Shown here in pieces: positions 50,800 through 62,114 of a stretch of 64,000 nt of DNA. Numbering within the stretch: the first letter of the stretch is position 1; each line of letters opens with the position of its first letter. A program made the position numbers and the translations under genes. This DNA comes from Bostrychus sinensis. Taxonomy: Eukaryota > Chordata > Actinopteri > Gobiiformes > Eleotridae. The notes beneath the pieces are model-generated. The model ran no database searches and was not told the DNA's origin. It saw nothing but the letters and a program-made list of their open reading frames with translations. The stretch spans positions 47,581,763 through 47,645,762 of the forward strand of contig CM036239.1 of the NCBI GenBank assembly GCA_020698575.1. Reading direction: 5' to 3'.

Positions 50800-51545
50800 T
50801 TTTGGTGTGACGCGCTTTTACAGAAAAATAATTTTGTTACATGAATCATTCAAACCAGACCTGAAATAACAGCAGCATTTTTAAAACTGAAAAGTAGCAG
50901 TTAGGTCATTGACAGTTAGCTAAGTAATTGACGCTAAAGCTAGTAGAACTATTGCAATTTTTTACACCACAGTTCACCCCAAACATCCTGAAAATAATTA
51001 TTAGAAAAGGTTCAACATTTTTGCTGATACTCCAGTGTTATATTTGGCTAACATTAGGTTTCTATCCAGTTCTCAAGCTAAGCTACAGGCTACAAGCTAG
51101 GTAAGCTACAGGCTACAAGCTAAGCTACAGGCTACAAGCTAAGCTACAGGCTACAAGCTAAGCTACCGGCTACAAGCTAGATAAGCTACATGCTACAAAG
51201 TAGAAAAGCTACAATTTAGGCCAGAGACAAAACTAATCTTTAAATAATAACAATGACAGTACAGTCAGTCACATAAAGCTTTAAACTAAATAATAATGAC
51301 AGAATAATTAGATAAAAATGTGTGTACAGACCTTTTATTTGAGGTTTCTCTGAGACTGAGGTAACTCCTGCCTTTGGAGCTGAGGACAGTTAAAGTTTGA
51401 ATCTGACAGACTGAACCCTGACCCAACTGGTTGGGTTAGTATTTGTAATCCAATCTTGGGTTATAGCAACCCAACGTCTGACCCAACATTGTCAACCCAG
51501 AAAATGGGTTATTGAAATAACCTAGTATTTTTTTTATTGTGTAGC
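50800..51545. repeat. Unclassified dispersed repeat, copy 2
   Basis: Partner of 16,540-17,330, in the same order and orientation. It ends in ACCCAAC and GGGTTA words, like copy 1. Confidence 0.6.
51072..51208. repeat. AAGCTA(C)AGGCTAC minisatellite
   Basis: About seven imperfect copies of an 18-20 bp unit, GCTACAGGCTACAAGCTA. The equivalent spot in the other copy (16,888-16,935) has only a few units. Confidence 0.9.
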
Positions 51546-51753
51546 AGTAGACAAATTGGGCTACTTGTTGGGCTGTCATTGGGCAGAAATCTTTCTGGGA
51601 CCTGGCAACCCTGGTCATCATGTTAATGTGGATCAGGTTAACAACAGGGATACTCCAGTGCATGTAAACACACTAACGAAATCAATAGTGGGAGAAAAGT
51701 TTACTGGGCCATCCCTGGCATAAACGTTTAATGAGGTGAATGTGTTTCCTTAC

Positions 51754-52049
51754 TTTCTAAAGAGAGTTTCTTCATCTTTGCTGATTCTTTCGGAGTATCC
51801 TGCTACGACGTGGCTGACCCTGGTGTCACAGCTCAGTGTTTTGGGTTTGTAGCAGAACCACTGCTCCCCTGTGTTCAGGTCTGTGAGGTTACACACAGGA
51901 GCTTTGGCTGGATCCAGGCACACGTTACACTCACTGCGCTCTTTGACTGATCCAGATCTGAACTCACTGCTGAAGAAGACCCTGCCGGGCTGCTCCTCCG
52001 TCAGACGCTTTAACACTGTGATGGACTCACTTGACTGAACCAGCGCCAC
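51754..52049 (-). CDS. NXPE-family N-terminal (neurexophilin-like) domain exon
   Basis: The frame reads VALVQSSESITVLKRLTEEQ, PGRVFFSSEFRSGSVKERSE, CNVCLDPAKAPVCNLTD, TGEQWFCYKPKTLSCDTRVS and HVVAGYSER. The VHPSExxxVLxR, PxRVxFxxxFRSG, CNVC, CNxTD and GExWFCxKP blocks in this order are the neurexophilin-like region of NXPE proteins, with the expected cysteines. The acceptor TGAATTTCAG precedes 52,049 and the donor GTAAGG follows 51,754. Exon length is 296, and it leaves two bases. It is intact and very probably belongs to the gene whose later exons are at 36,230 and 32,342. The 5' exons (signal or membrane anchor) are not in view. Confidence 0.85.
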
Positions 52050-52588
52050 CTGAAATTCATTCACTTTTGTTTATCTGAGCAAGACACGTGGATATACACA
52101 CGAGACATGTGCATGTTTGTATGCAACAATCAGTACAACAGAACTATAACATGTGACAGGTAATAATGACCATTACAATGAATATACATTCATCACACCC
52201 ATGTACCCTCACAATGCACATGTAGCAATCATTACAACAATGGAGAATACCTACTTTTGTAATGATACCAACCGAATTATACTCACCCTCATGTCCCTCT
52301 GAAATAGATTATTTCATTCATGATCCTTAAAGCCCAGTCCTGTTTCAGTCCTGCTTTTACCCTGGCATGTGGACAACATCAGTCCAGTGTGGAGTACAAA
52401 GTGGTAGGCTAACGTTTGTCTTGTGAGCTCCACATTGACAGACCAATATTTGTGGACTAAATGAGCTGCACCTGCGGGCTTTCGCAGCGATAATCTGTGC
52501 TGGGCTTAGCCTTTTGTGTTACTTTACATTATTTTGAATGAATGAGCTTTCTCTTCCTCTCTCAGAGGCGCTGGGCATTGTTGTTATT
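52050..52588. other. Intron sequence, nothing recognised
   Basis: Between the NXPE exon and the repeat array. No frame or motif supports a feature. Confidence 0.5.
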
Positions 52589-52802
52589 GAGTGTTTGCGT
52601 AGCATTACGCAAACACTAATTGTTAGGGAGATTCTTTATTGAGTGTTTGTGTAGCATTACGCAAACACTAATTGTTATGGAAGTTCTTTATTGAGTGTTT
52701 GTGTAGCATTACGCAAACACTAATTGTTTTGCAAGTTCTTTATTGAGTGTTTGCGTAGCATTACGCAAACACTAATTGTTATGGAAGTTCTTTAATATTA
52801 TT
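52589..52802 (+). repeat. Four stacked 5' ends (52-58 bp units)
   Basis: Starts at 52,589, 52,641, 52,693 and 52,745, each about 52 bp: hairpin, CTAATTGTT, variable AGGGAG/ATGGAAG/TTGCAAG, TTCTTTATT. Each stops at its ATT tract where the next element begins. They look like a tandem repeat, but in the nested model they are 5' stubs of outer elements whose bodies resume further right. Confidence 0.8.
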
Positions 52803-54310
52803 GAGTGTTTGCGTAGCATTACGCAAACACTAATTGTTTTGCAAGTTCTTTATTATTATTATTCAGGATTTTTCCCGTTTTTCGGCGCGTTTCAACTCTT
52901 CAACAGTTTTACCAATTTTTGCCATTTTCACATATAACGTTTATGGTCATTGGGAGAATTCTGCTATTACTTTTGGCAGTTCTGCCACTTATGGTTTTTG
53001 TGCAAAATGCCATTTTATGCCATATTTTTCCCATTGACTTATAATGGGGCTTGTACAAATTCATGTTTTTTGCAAATTTTTCTGCCACTTATGCCCTTTA
53101 TGCTCATTGTGCTTATTCTGCCATTCATTATGCTTCATTTAAGCAGCAGTTCAGCCATTTAAATTGTTTGTGGTTCGTGCTATTTTATGCCATTTTCTGC
53201 CCCATTCATTTCTAAAGGGACCTTTGCCATTTATTGTCTATCCTTGTACTTTTTATACATTTTTTGGTACAACCAGCATTTTAGTGATTTGTGCAGTTTC
53301 AGGCCATGTTCCCTCTATTCAATTCTATTGTGCCACCTGCCATATTATGCCATTCTGCCCCATTATGCCTTTCTGCCCTTCTGCCCTTCCCTTTTGCTTT
53401 TTAAACTTTTTCTGCTTTTTTAAGGTTTTTATGCTTATTCTGCTTCTGCCTTCTAATTCTGCCTTTTACAGTTTTTGCATTTTGTGCCATTTAATGCCAC
53501 TTTTCTGCCCCATTCATTTTTAATGGGACTTTTGCAAAATCATAATTTCTGCCTTTCCTTTTGCAAATTCTGCCCTTTTTGGTCATTTTGCTTGTGCTAC
53601 TTTTAACCAATAATTCTGCCTTTTACAGTTTTTGCATTTTGTGCCGTTTTATGCCATTTTTCTGCCCAATTCATTTCTAATGGGACTTTTGGCCTTTATG
53701 GTCTATCATTATACTTTTTATAATTTTTTTTTGGTACAACCAGCATTTTTGTGATTTGTGCAATTTCTGGCCATGTTCCCTCTATTCAATTCTATTGTGC
53801 CACCTGCCATATTATGCCATTCTGCCCCATTCTGCCTTTCCCATTTTCCTTTTGCTTTTTAAACTTTTTCTGCACTTTTACACCCCTTCTGCTTATTCTG
53901 CTTCTGCTACTTTAAACCAATAGTTCTGCCTTTTACAATTTGTGCATTTTGTGCCGTTTTATGCCATTTTTCTGCCCCATTCTGCCTTTCTGCCCTTCTC
54001 TTTTGCTTTTTCAACTTTTTCTGTTTTTTGAAGGTTTTTCTGCTTATTCTGCTTCTGCCTTTTACAGTTTTTGCATTTTGTGCCATTTTATGCCACTTTT
54101 CAGCAAATTCAAATTTTCTGCTTTTCCTTATGCAGATTCATTATTTCTGCCTTTCCTTCTGCAAATTCTGCCATTTTTGGTCATTCTGCTCTTTCTGCTT
54201 CTGCTAAATAATTCTGCTTTTTAACGATTTTGCAATTTATGCTATTTTATGCCATACATTTTTTAGCTTACGCAAACACTCGCAATGGCTTCTGCCATTG
54301 CAATTTCTAG
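52803..54310 (+). mobile_element. Helentron-like unit, innermost, complete (1,508 bp)
   Basis: Runs from the 5' hairpin through TTTTGCAAGTTC, the ATT tract and TTCAGGATTTTTCCC, then TTTCGGCGCGTTTCAACTC (subtype a). A TTCTGCC/TTTTGCC-rich body follows, and the 3' hairpin ends in CTAG. It is the clearest full-length reference copy. Confidence 0.75.
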
Positions 54311-55929
54311 TTATTATTATTATATTTTTTTCCCGTTTTTCGGTTCGTTTCACGCCTTCAGCAGTTTAACCAATTTTTGCCATTTTTACATATAATGTTT
54401 GTGGTCATTGGGAGAATTATGCTATTACTTTTGGCAGTTCTACCACTTATGGTTTTTGTGCAAAATGCCATTTTATGCCGTATTTTTCCCATTGACTTAT
54501 AATGGGGCTTGTACAAATTCATGTTTTTTGCACATTTTTCTGCCACTTATGGCCTTTATGCTCATTGTGCTTATTCTGCCATTCATTATGCTTCGTTTCA
54601 CCAGCAGTTCAGCCATTTAAAGTGTTTGTGGTTTGCGCTATTTTATGCCATTTTTCTTCCCCATTCATTTCTAAAGGGACTTTTGCCATTTATTGTCTAT
54701 CCTTGTACTTTTTATACATTTTTTGGTACAACCAGCATTTTAGTGATTTGTGCAGTTTCAGGCCATGTTCCCTCTATTCAATTCTATTGTGCCACCTGCC
54801 ATATTATGCCATTATGCCCCATTATGCCTTTCTGCCCTTCTGCCCTTCCCTTTTGCTTTTTAAACTTTTTCTGCTTTTTTAAGGTTTTTATGCTTATTCT
54901 GCTTCTGCCTTCTAATTCTGCCTTTTACAGTTTTTGCATTTTGTGCCATCTAATGCCACTTTTCTGCCCCATTCATTTTTAATGGGACTTTTGCAAAATC
55001 ATAATTTCTGCCTTTTTTTTTTTGCAAATTCTGCCCTTTTTGGTCATTTTGCTTGTGCTACTTTTAACCAATAATTCTGCCTTTTACAGTTTTTGCATTT
55101 TGTGCCGTTTTATGCCATTTTTCTGCCCAATTCATTTCTAATGGGACTTTTGGCCTTTATGGTCTATCATTATACTTTTTATAATTTTTTTTGGTACAAC
55201 CAGCATTTTTGTGATTTGTGCAATTTCTGGTCATGTTCCCTCTATTCAATTCTATTGTGCCACCTGCCATATTATGCCATTCTGCTCCATTCTGCCTTTC
55301 CCATTTTCCTTTTGCTTTTTAAACTTTTTCTGCACTTTTACACCCCTTCTGCTTATTCTGCTTCTGCTACTTTAAACCAATAGTTCTGCCTTTTACAATT
55401 TGTGCATTTTGTGCCGTTTTATGCCATTTTTCTGCCCCATTCTGCCTTTCTGCCCTTCTCTTTTGCTTTTTCAACTTTTTCTGTTTTTTGAAGGTTTTTC
55501 TGCTTATTCTGCTTCTGCCTTTTACAGTTTTTGCATTTTGTGCCATTTTATGCCACTTTTCTGCAAATTCAAATTTTCTGCTTTTCCTTATGCAAATTTA
55601 TTATTTCTGCCTTTCTTTCTGCAAATTCTGCCATTTTTGGTCATTCTGCTCTTTCTGCTTCTGCTAAATTATTCTGCTTTTTAACGATTGTGCAAATTGT
55701 GCCATTTTATGCCATCTTTCTGCAAATTCAAATTTTCTGCTTTTTCTTATGCAAATTCATTATTTCTGCCTTTCCTTCTGCAAATTCAGCTGTTTTTGGT
55801 CATTATGCTCTTTCTGCTTCTGCTAAATAATTCTGCTTTTTAACGATTTTGCAATTTATGCTATTTTATGCCATAAATTTTTTAGCTTACGCAAACACTC
55901 GCAATGGCTTCTGCCATTGCAATTTCTAG
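54311..55929 (+). mobile_element. Remainder of outer unit opened at 52,745
   Basis: Begins TTATTATTATTATA and TTTTTTTCCCG, then CGGTTCGTTTCACGCCTTCA (subtype b), lacking a 5' hairpin. With its proposed stub (52,745-52,802, subtype-b marker ATGGAAG) it totals 1,677 bp. Confidence 0.65.
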
Positions 55930-55931
55930 TT

Positions 55932-58900
55932 GAGTGTTTGCGTAGCATTACGCAAACACTAATTGTTTTGCAAGTTCTTTATTATTATTATTCAGGATTT
56001 TTCCCGTTTTTCGGCGCGTTTCAACTCTTCAACAGTTTTACCAATTTTTGCCATTTTCACATATAACGTTTATGGTCATTGGGAGAATTCTGCTATTACT
56101 TTTGGCAGTTCTGCCACTTATGGTTTTTGTGCAAAATGCCATTTTATGCCATATTTTTCCCATTGACTTATAATGGGGCTTGTACAAATTCATGTTTTTT
56201 GCACATTTTTCTGCCACTTATGCCCTTTATGCTCATTGTGCTTATTCTGCCATTCATTATGCTTCATTTAAGCAGCAGTTCAGCCATTTAAATTGTTTGT
56301 GGTTCGTGCTATTTTATGCCATTTTCTGCCCCATTCATTTCTAAAGGGACCTTTGTCATTTATTGTCTATCCTTGTACTTTTTATACATTTTTTGGTACA
56401 ACCAGCATTTTAGTGATTTGTGCAGTTTCAGGCCATGTTCCCTCTATTCAATTCTATTGTGCCACCTGCCATATTATGCCATTCTGCCCCATTATGCCTT
56501 TCTGCCCTTCTGCCCTTCCCTTTTGCTTTTTAAACTTTTTCTGCTTTTTTAAGGTTTTTCTGCTTATTCTGCTTCTGCCTTCTAATTATGCCTTTTACAG
56601 TTTTTGCATTTTGTGCCATTTAATGCCACTTTTCTGCCCCATTCATTTTAATGGGACTTTTGCAAATTCATATTTTCTGGCTTTTCTTTTGCAAATTCTG
56701 CCCTTTTTGGTCATTCTGCCTGTTCTTATTCTGCTTCTGCTACTTTTAACCAATAATTCTGCCGTTTACAGTTTTTGCAAATTGTGCCATTTTATGCCAT
56801 CTTTCTGCAAAATCATAATTTCTGCCTTTCCTTTTGCAAATTCTGCCCTTTTTGGTCATTTTGCTTGTGCTACTTTTAACCAATAATTCTGCCTTTTACA
56901 GTTTTTGCATTTTGTGCCGTTTTATGCCATTTTTCTGCCCAATTAATTTCTAATGGGACTTTTGGCCTTTGTGGTCTATCATTATACTTTTTATAATTTT
57001 TTTTGGTACAACCAGCATTTTTGTGATTTGTGCAATTTCTGGCCATGTTCCCTCTATTCAATTCTATTGTGCCACCTGCCATATTATGCCATTCTGCCCC
57101 ATTCTGCCTTTCTACCCTTCCCTTTTGCTTTTTCAACTTTTTCTGCTTTTTTAAGCTTTTTCTGCTTATTCTGCTTCTGCCTTCTAATTCTGCCTTTTAC
57201 AGGTTTTGCATTTTGTGCCATTTTATGCCACTTTTCTGCCCCATTCATTTCTAATGGGAATTTTGCAATTTATTGTCTATCCATATACTTTTTATACATT
57301 TTTTGGTACAACCAGCATTTTAGTGATTTGTGCAATTTCAGGCCATGTTCCCTCTATTCAATTCTATTGTGCCACCTGTCATATTATGCCATTCTGCCCC
57401 ATTCTGCCTTTCTGCCCTTCCCTTTTGCTTTTTCAACTTTTTCTACTTTTTGAAGCTTCTTCTGCTTATTCTGCTTCTGCCTTCTAATTCTGCCTTTTAC
57501 AGTTTTTGTATTTTATGCCATTTTATGCCACTTTTCTGCAAATTCAAATTTTCTGCTTTTCCTTATGCAAATTCATTATTTCTGCCTTTCTTTCTGCAAA
57601 TTCTGCCATTTTTGGTCATTCTGCTCTTTCTGCTTCTGCTAAATTATTCTGCTTTTTAACAATTTTGCAAATTGTGCCATTTTATGCCATCTTTCTGCAA
57701 ATTCAAATTTTCTGCTTTTCCTTATGCAGATTCATTATTTCTGCCTTTCCTTCTGCAAATTCTGCCGTTTTTGGTCATTCTGCTCTTTCTGCTTCTGCTA
57801 AATAATTCTTTATGCTTCATTTAACCAGCAGTTCAGCCATTTAAAGTGTTTGTGGTTTGCGCTATTTTATGCCATTTTTCTGCCCCATTCATTTCTAAAG
57901 GGACTTTTGCCATTTATTGTCTATCCTTGTACTTTTTATACATTTTTTGGTACAACCAGCATTTTAGTGATTTGTGCAGTTTCAGGCCATGTTCCCTCTA
58001 TTCAATTCTATTGTGCCACCTGCCATATTATGCCATTCTGCCCCATTATGCCTTTCTGCCCTTCCCTTTTGCTTTTTAAACTTTTTCTGCTTTTTTAAGG
58101 TTTTTATGCTTATTCTGCTTCTGCCTTCTAATTCTGCCTTTTACAGTTTTTGCATTTTGTGCCATTTAATGCCACTTTTCTGCCCCATTCATTTTTAATG
58201 GGACTTTTGCAAATTCATAATTTCTGCCTTTCCTTTTGCAAATTCTGCCCTTTTTGGTCATTTTGCTTGTGCTACTTTTAACCAATAATTCTGCCTTTTA
58301 CAGTTTTTGCATTTTGTGCCGTTTTATGCCATTTTTCTGCCCAATTCATTTCTAATGGGAATTTTGCAATTTATTGTCTATCCATATACTTTTTATAATT
58401 TTTTGGTACAACCAGCATTTTAGTGATTTGTGCAATTTCAGGCCATGTTCCCTCTATTCAATTCTATTGTGCCACCTGTCAAATTATGCCATTCTGCCCC
58501 ATTCTGCCTTTCTGCCCTTCCCTTTTGCTTTTTCAACTTTTTCTGCTTTTTTAAGCTTCTTCTGCTTATTCTGCTTCTGCCTTCTAATTCAGCCTTTTAC
58601 AGTTTTTGCATTTTGTGCCATTTTATGCCACTTTTCTGCAAATTCAAATTTTCTGCTTTTCCTTATGCAAATTCATTATTTCTGCCTTTCCTTCTGCAAA
58701 TTCTGCCATTTTTGGTCATTCTGCTCTTTCTGGTTCTGCTAAATTATTCTGCTTTTTAACGATTTTGCAAATTGTGCCATTTTATGCCATCTTTCTGCAA
58801 ATTCAAATTTTCTGCTTTTCCTTATGCAGATTCATTATTTCTGCCTTTCCTTCTGCAAATTCTGCCGTTTTTGGTCATTCTGCTCTTTCTGCTTCTGCTA

Positions 58901-59004
58901 AATAATTCTGCTTTTTAACGATTTTGCAATTTATGCTATTTTATGCCATAAATTTTTTAGCTTACGCAAACACTCGCAATGGCTTCTGCCATTGCAATTT
59001 CTAG
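55932..59004 (+). mobile_element. Helentron-like unit with internal duplication (3,073 bp)
   Basis: 5' hairpin at 55,932 (marker TTTTGCAAG, subtype a) and 3' end at 59,004. It is about twice the usual length. At about 57,805 the TAAATAATTC end-region jumps back to TTTATGCTTCATTTA, a body word normally about 300 bases from the 5' end, so the second half repeats the body. Confidence 0.65.
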
Positions 59005-60485
59005 TTATTATTATTATATTTTTTTCTTGTTTTTCGGCGCGTTTCAACTCTTCAACAGTTTTACCAATTTTTGCCATTTTCACATATAACGTTTATGGTC
59101 ATTGGGAGAATTCTGCTATTACTTTTGGCAGTTCTGCCACTTATGGTTTTTGTGCAAAATGCCATTTTATGCCATATTTTTCCCATTGACTTATAATGGG
59201 GCATGTACAAATTCATGTTTTTAGCACATTTTTCTGCCACTTATGGCCTTTATGCTCATTGTGCTCATTCTGCCAATGGTTCTGCTTCATTTAAGCAGCA
59301 GTTCAGCCATTTAAAGTGTTTGTGGTTTGCGCTATTTTATGCCATTTTTCTGCCCCATTCATTTCTAATGGGACTTTTGCCATTTATTGTCTATCCTTAT
59401 ACTTTTTTATACATTTTTGGTACAACCAGCATTTTAGTGATTTGTGCAATTTCAGGCCATGTTCCCTTTATTCAATTCTATTGTGCCACCTGCCATATTA
59501 TGCCATTCTGCCCCATTATGCCTTTCTGCCCTTCTGCCCTTCTCTTTTGCTTTTTAAACCTTTTCTGCTTTTTAAAGCTTTTTCTGCTTATTCTGCTTCT
59601 GCCTTCTAATTCTGCCTTTTACAGTTTTTGCATTTTGTCTTATTTTATGCCACTTTTCTGCCCCATTCATTTCTAATGGGAATTTTGCAATTTATTGTCT
59701 ATCCATATACTTTATATACATTTTTTGGTACAACCAGCATTTTAGTGATTTGTGCAATTTCAGGCCATGTTCCCTCTATTCAATTCTATTGTGCCACCTG
59801 TCATATTATGCCATTCTGCCCCATTCTGCCTTTCTGCCCTTCCCTTTTGCTTTTTCAACTTTTTCTGCTTTTTGAAGCTTCTTCTGCTTATTCTGCTTCT
59901 GCCTTCTAATTCTGCCTTTTACAGTTTTTGCATTTTGTGCCATTTTATGCCACTTTTCTGCAAATTCAAATTTTCTGCTTTTCCTTATGCAAATTCATTA
60001 TTTCTGCCTTTCTTTCTGCAAATTCTGCCATTTTTGATCATTCTGCTCTTTCTGCTTCTGCTAAATTATTCTGCTTTTTAACGATTTTGCAAATTGTGCC
60101 ATTTTATGCCATCTTTCTGCAAATTCAAATTTTCTGCTTTTCCTTATGCAGATTCATTATTTCTGCCTTTCCTTCTGCAAATTCTGCCGTTTTTGGTCAT
60201 TCTGCTCTTTCTGCTTCTGCTAAATAATTCTGCTTTTTAACGATTGTGCAAATTGTGCCATTTTATGCCATCTTTCTGCAAATTCAAATTTTCTGCTTTT
60301 CCTTATGCAAATTCATTATTTCTGCCTTTCCTTCTGCAAATTCTGCCATTTTTGGTCATTATGCTCTTTCTGCTTCTGCTAAATAATTCTGCTTTTTAAC
60401 GATTTTGCAATTTATGCTATTTTATGCCATAAATTTTTTAGCTTACGCAAACACTCGCAATGGCTTCTGCCATTGCAATTTCTAG
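59005..60485 (+). mobile_element. Remainder of outer unit opened at 52,693
   Basis: Starts in the ATT tract with no hairpin. The body is subtype a (CGGCGCGTTTCAACTCTTCA), agreeing with the TTTTGCAAG marker of the stub at 52,693. Total with the stub is about 1,535 bp. Confidence 0.6.
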
Positions 60486-62114
60486 TTATTATTCAGGCTT
60501 TTTCCCGTTTTTCGGCGCGTTTCAACTCTTCAACAGTTTTACCAATTTTTGCCATTTTCACATATAACGTTTATGGTCATTGGGAGAATTCTGCTATTAC
60601 TTTTGGCAGTTCTGCCACTTATGGTTTTTGTGCAAAATGCCATTTTATGCCATATTTTTCCCATTGACTTATAATGGGGCTTGTACAAATTCATGTTTTT
60701 TGCATATTTTTCTGCCACTTATGGCCTTTATGCTCATTGTGCTCATTCTGCCAATGGTTCTGCTTCATTTAAGCAGCAGTTCAGCCATTTAAAGTGTTTG
60801 TGGTTTGCGCTATTTTCTGCCATTTTTCTGCCCCATTCATTTCTAATGGGACTTTTGCCATTTATTGTCTATCCTTAAACTTTTAATACATTTTTTGGTA
60901 CAACCAGCATTTTAGTGATTTGTGCAATTTCAGGCCATGTTCCCTCTATTCAATTCTATTGTGCCACCTGCCATATTATGCCATTCTGCCCCATTATGCC
61001 TTTCTGCCCTTCTCTTTTGCTTTTTAAACTTTTTCTGCTTTTTAAAGCTTTTTCTGCTTATTCTGCTTCTGCCTTCTAATTCTGCCTTTTACAGGTTTTG
61101 CATTTTGTGCCATTTTATGCCACTTTTCTGCCCCATTCATTTCTAATGGGAATTTTGCAATTTATTGTCTATCCATATACTTTTTATAAATTTTTTGGTA
61201 CAACCAGCATTTTAGTGATTTGTGCAATTTCAGGCCATGTTCCCTCTATTCAATTCTATTGTGCCACCTGTCATATTATGCCATTCTGCCCCATTCTGCC
61301 TTTCTGCCCTTCCCTTTTGCTTTTTCAACTTTTTCTGCTTTTTGAAGCTTCTTCTGCTTATTCTGCTTCTGCCTTCTAATTCTGCCTTTTACAGTTTTTG
61401 CATTTTATGCCATTTTATGCCACTTTTCTGCAAATTCAAATTTTCTGCTTTTCCTTATGCAAATTCATTATTTCTGCCTTTCTTTCTGCAAATTCTGCCA
61501 TTTTTGGTCATTCTGCTCTTTCTGCTTCTGCTAAATTATTCTGCTTTTTAACAATTTTGCAAATTGTGCCATTTTATGCCATCTTTCTGCAAATTCAAAT
61601 TTTCTGCTTTTCCTTATGCAGATTCATTATTTCTGCCTTTCCTTCTGCAAATTCTGCCGTTTTTGGTCATTCTGCTCTTTCTGCTTCTGCTAAATAATTC
61701 TGCTTTTTAACGATTGTGCAAATTGTGCCATTTTATGCCATCTTTCTGCAAATTCAAATTTTCTGCTTTTCCTTATGCAGATTCATTATTTCTGCCTTTC
61801 CTTCTGCAAATTCTGCCGTTTTTGGTCATTCTGCTCTTTCTGCTTCTGCTAAATAATTCTGCTTTTTAACGACTTTGCAAATTGTGCCATTTTATGCCAT
61901 CTTTCTGCAAATTCAAATTTTCTGCTCTTCCTTATGCAAATTCATTATTTCTGCCTTTCCTTCTGCAAATTCTGCCGTTTTTGGTCATTCTGCTCTTTCT
62001 GCTTCTGCTAAATAATTCTGCTTTTTAACGATTTTGCAATTTATGCTATTTTATGCCATACATTTTTTAGCTTACGCAAACACTCGCAATGGCTTCTGCC
62101 ATTGCAATTTCTAG
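60486..62114 (+). mobile_element. Remainder of outer unit opened at 52,641
   Basis: Starts TTATTATTCAGGCTTTTTCC, subtype a body. The matching stub at 52,641 carries the ATGGAAG marker, otherwise seen with subtype b, so this pairing is the one mismatch of the nested model. Total with the stub is about 1,681 bp. It contains three or four tandem copies of a roughly 160-bp module. Confidence 0.55.
61425..62060 (+). repeat. About 160-bp tandem module inside the element
   Basis: The word TTTCTGCAAATTCAAATTTT recurs at about 61,427, 61,585, 61,744 and 61,905. Each time it is followed by TTATGCAAATTCATTATTTC or a variant and by GGTCATTCTGCTCTTTCTGC. Copy number of this module differs between elements. 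Confidence 0.85.

Noticed and set aside
52589..52860. CRISPR-like series of palindromic repeats with about 52-bp spacing
   Set aside because: The intervals are near-identical, not unique spacers. The palindrome is the 5' end of a eukaryotic mobile element, and no cas genes exist in this vertebrate-type DNA.
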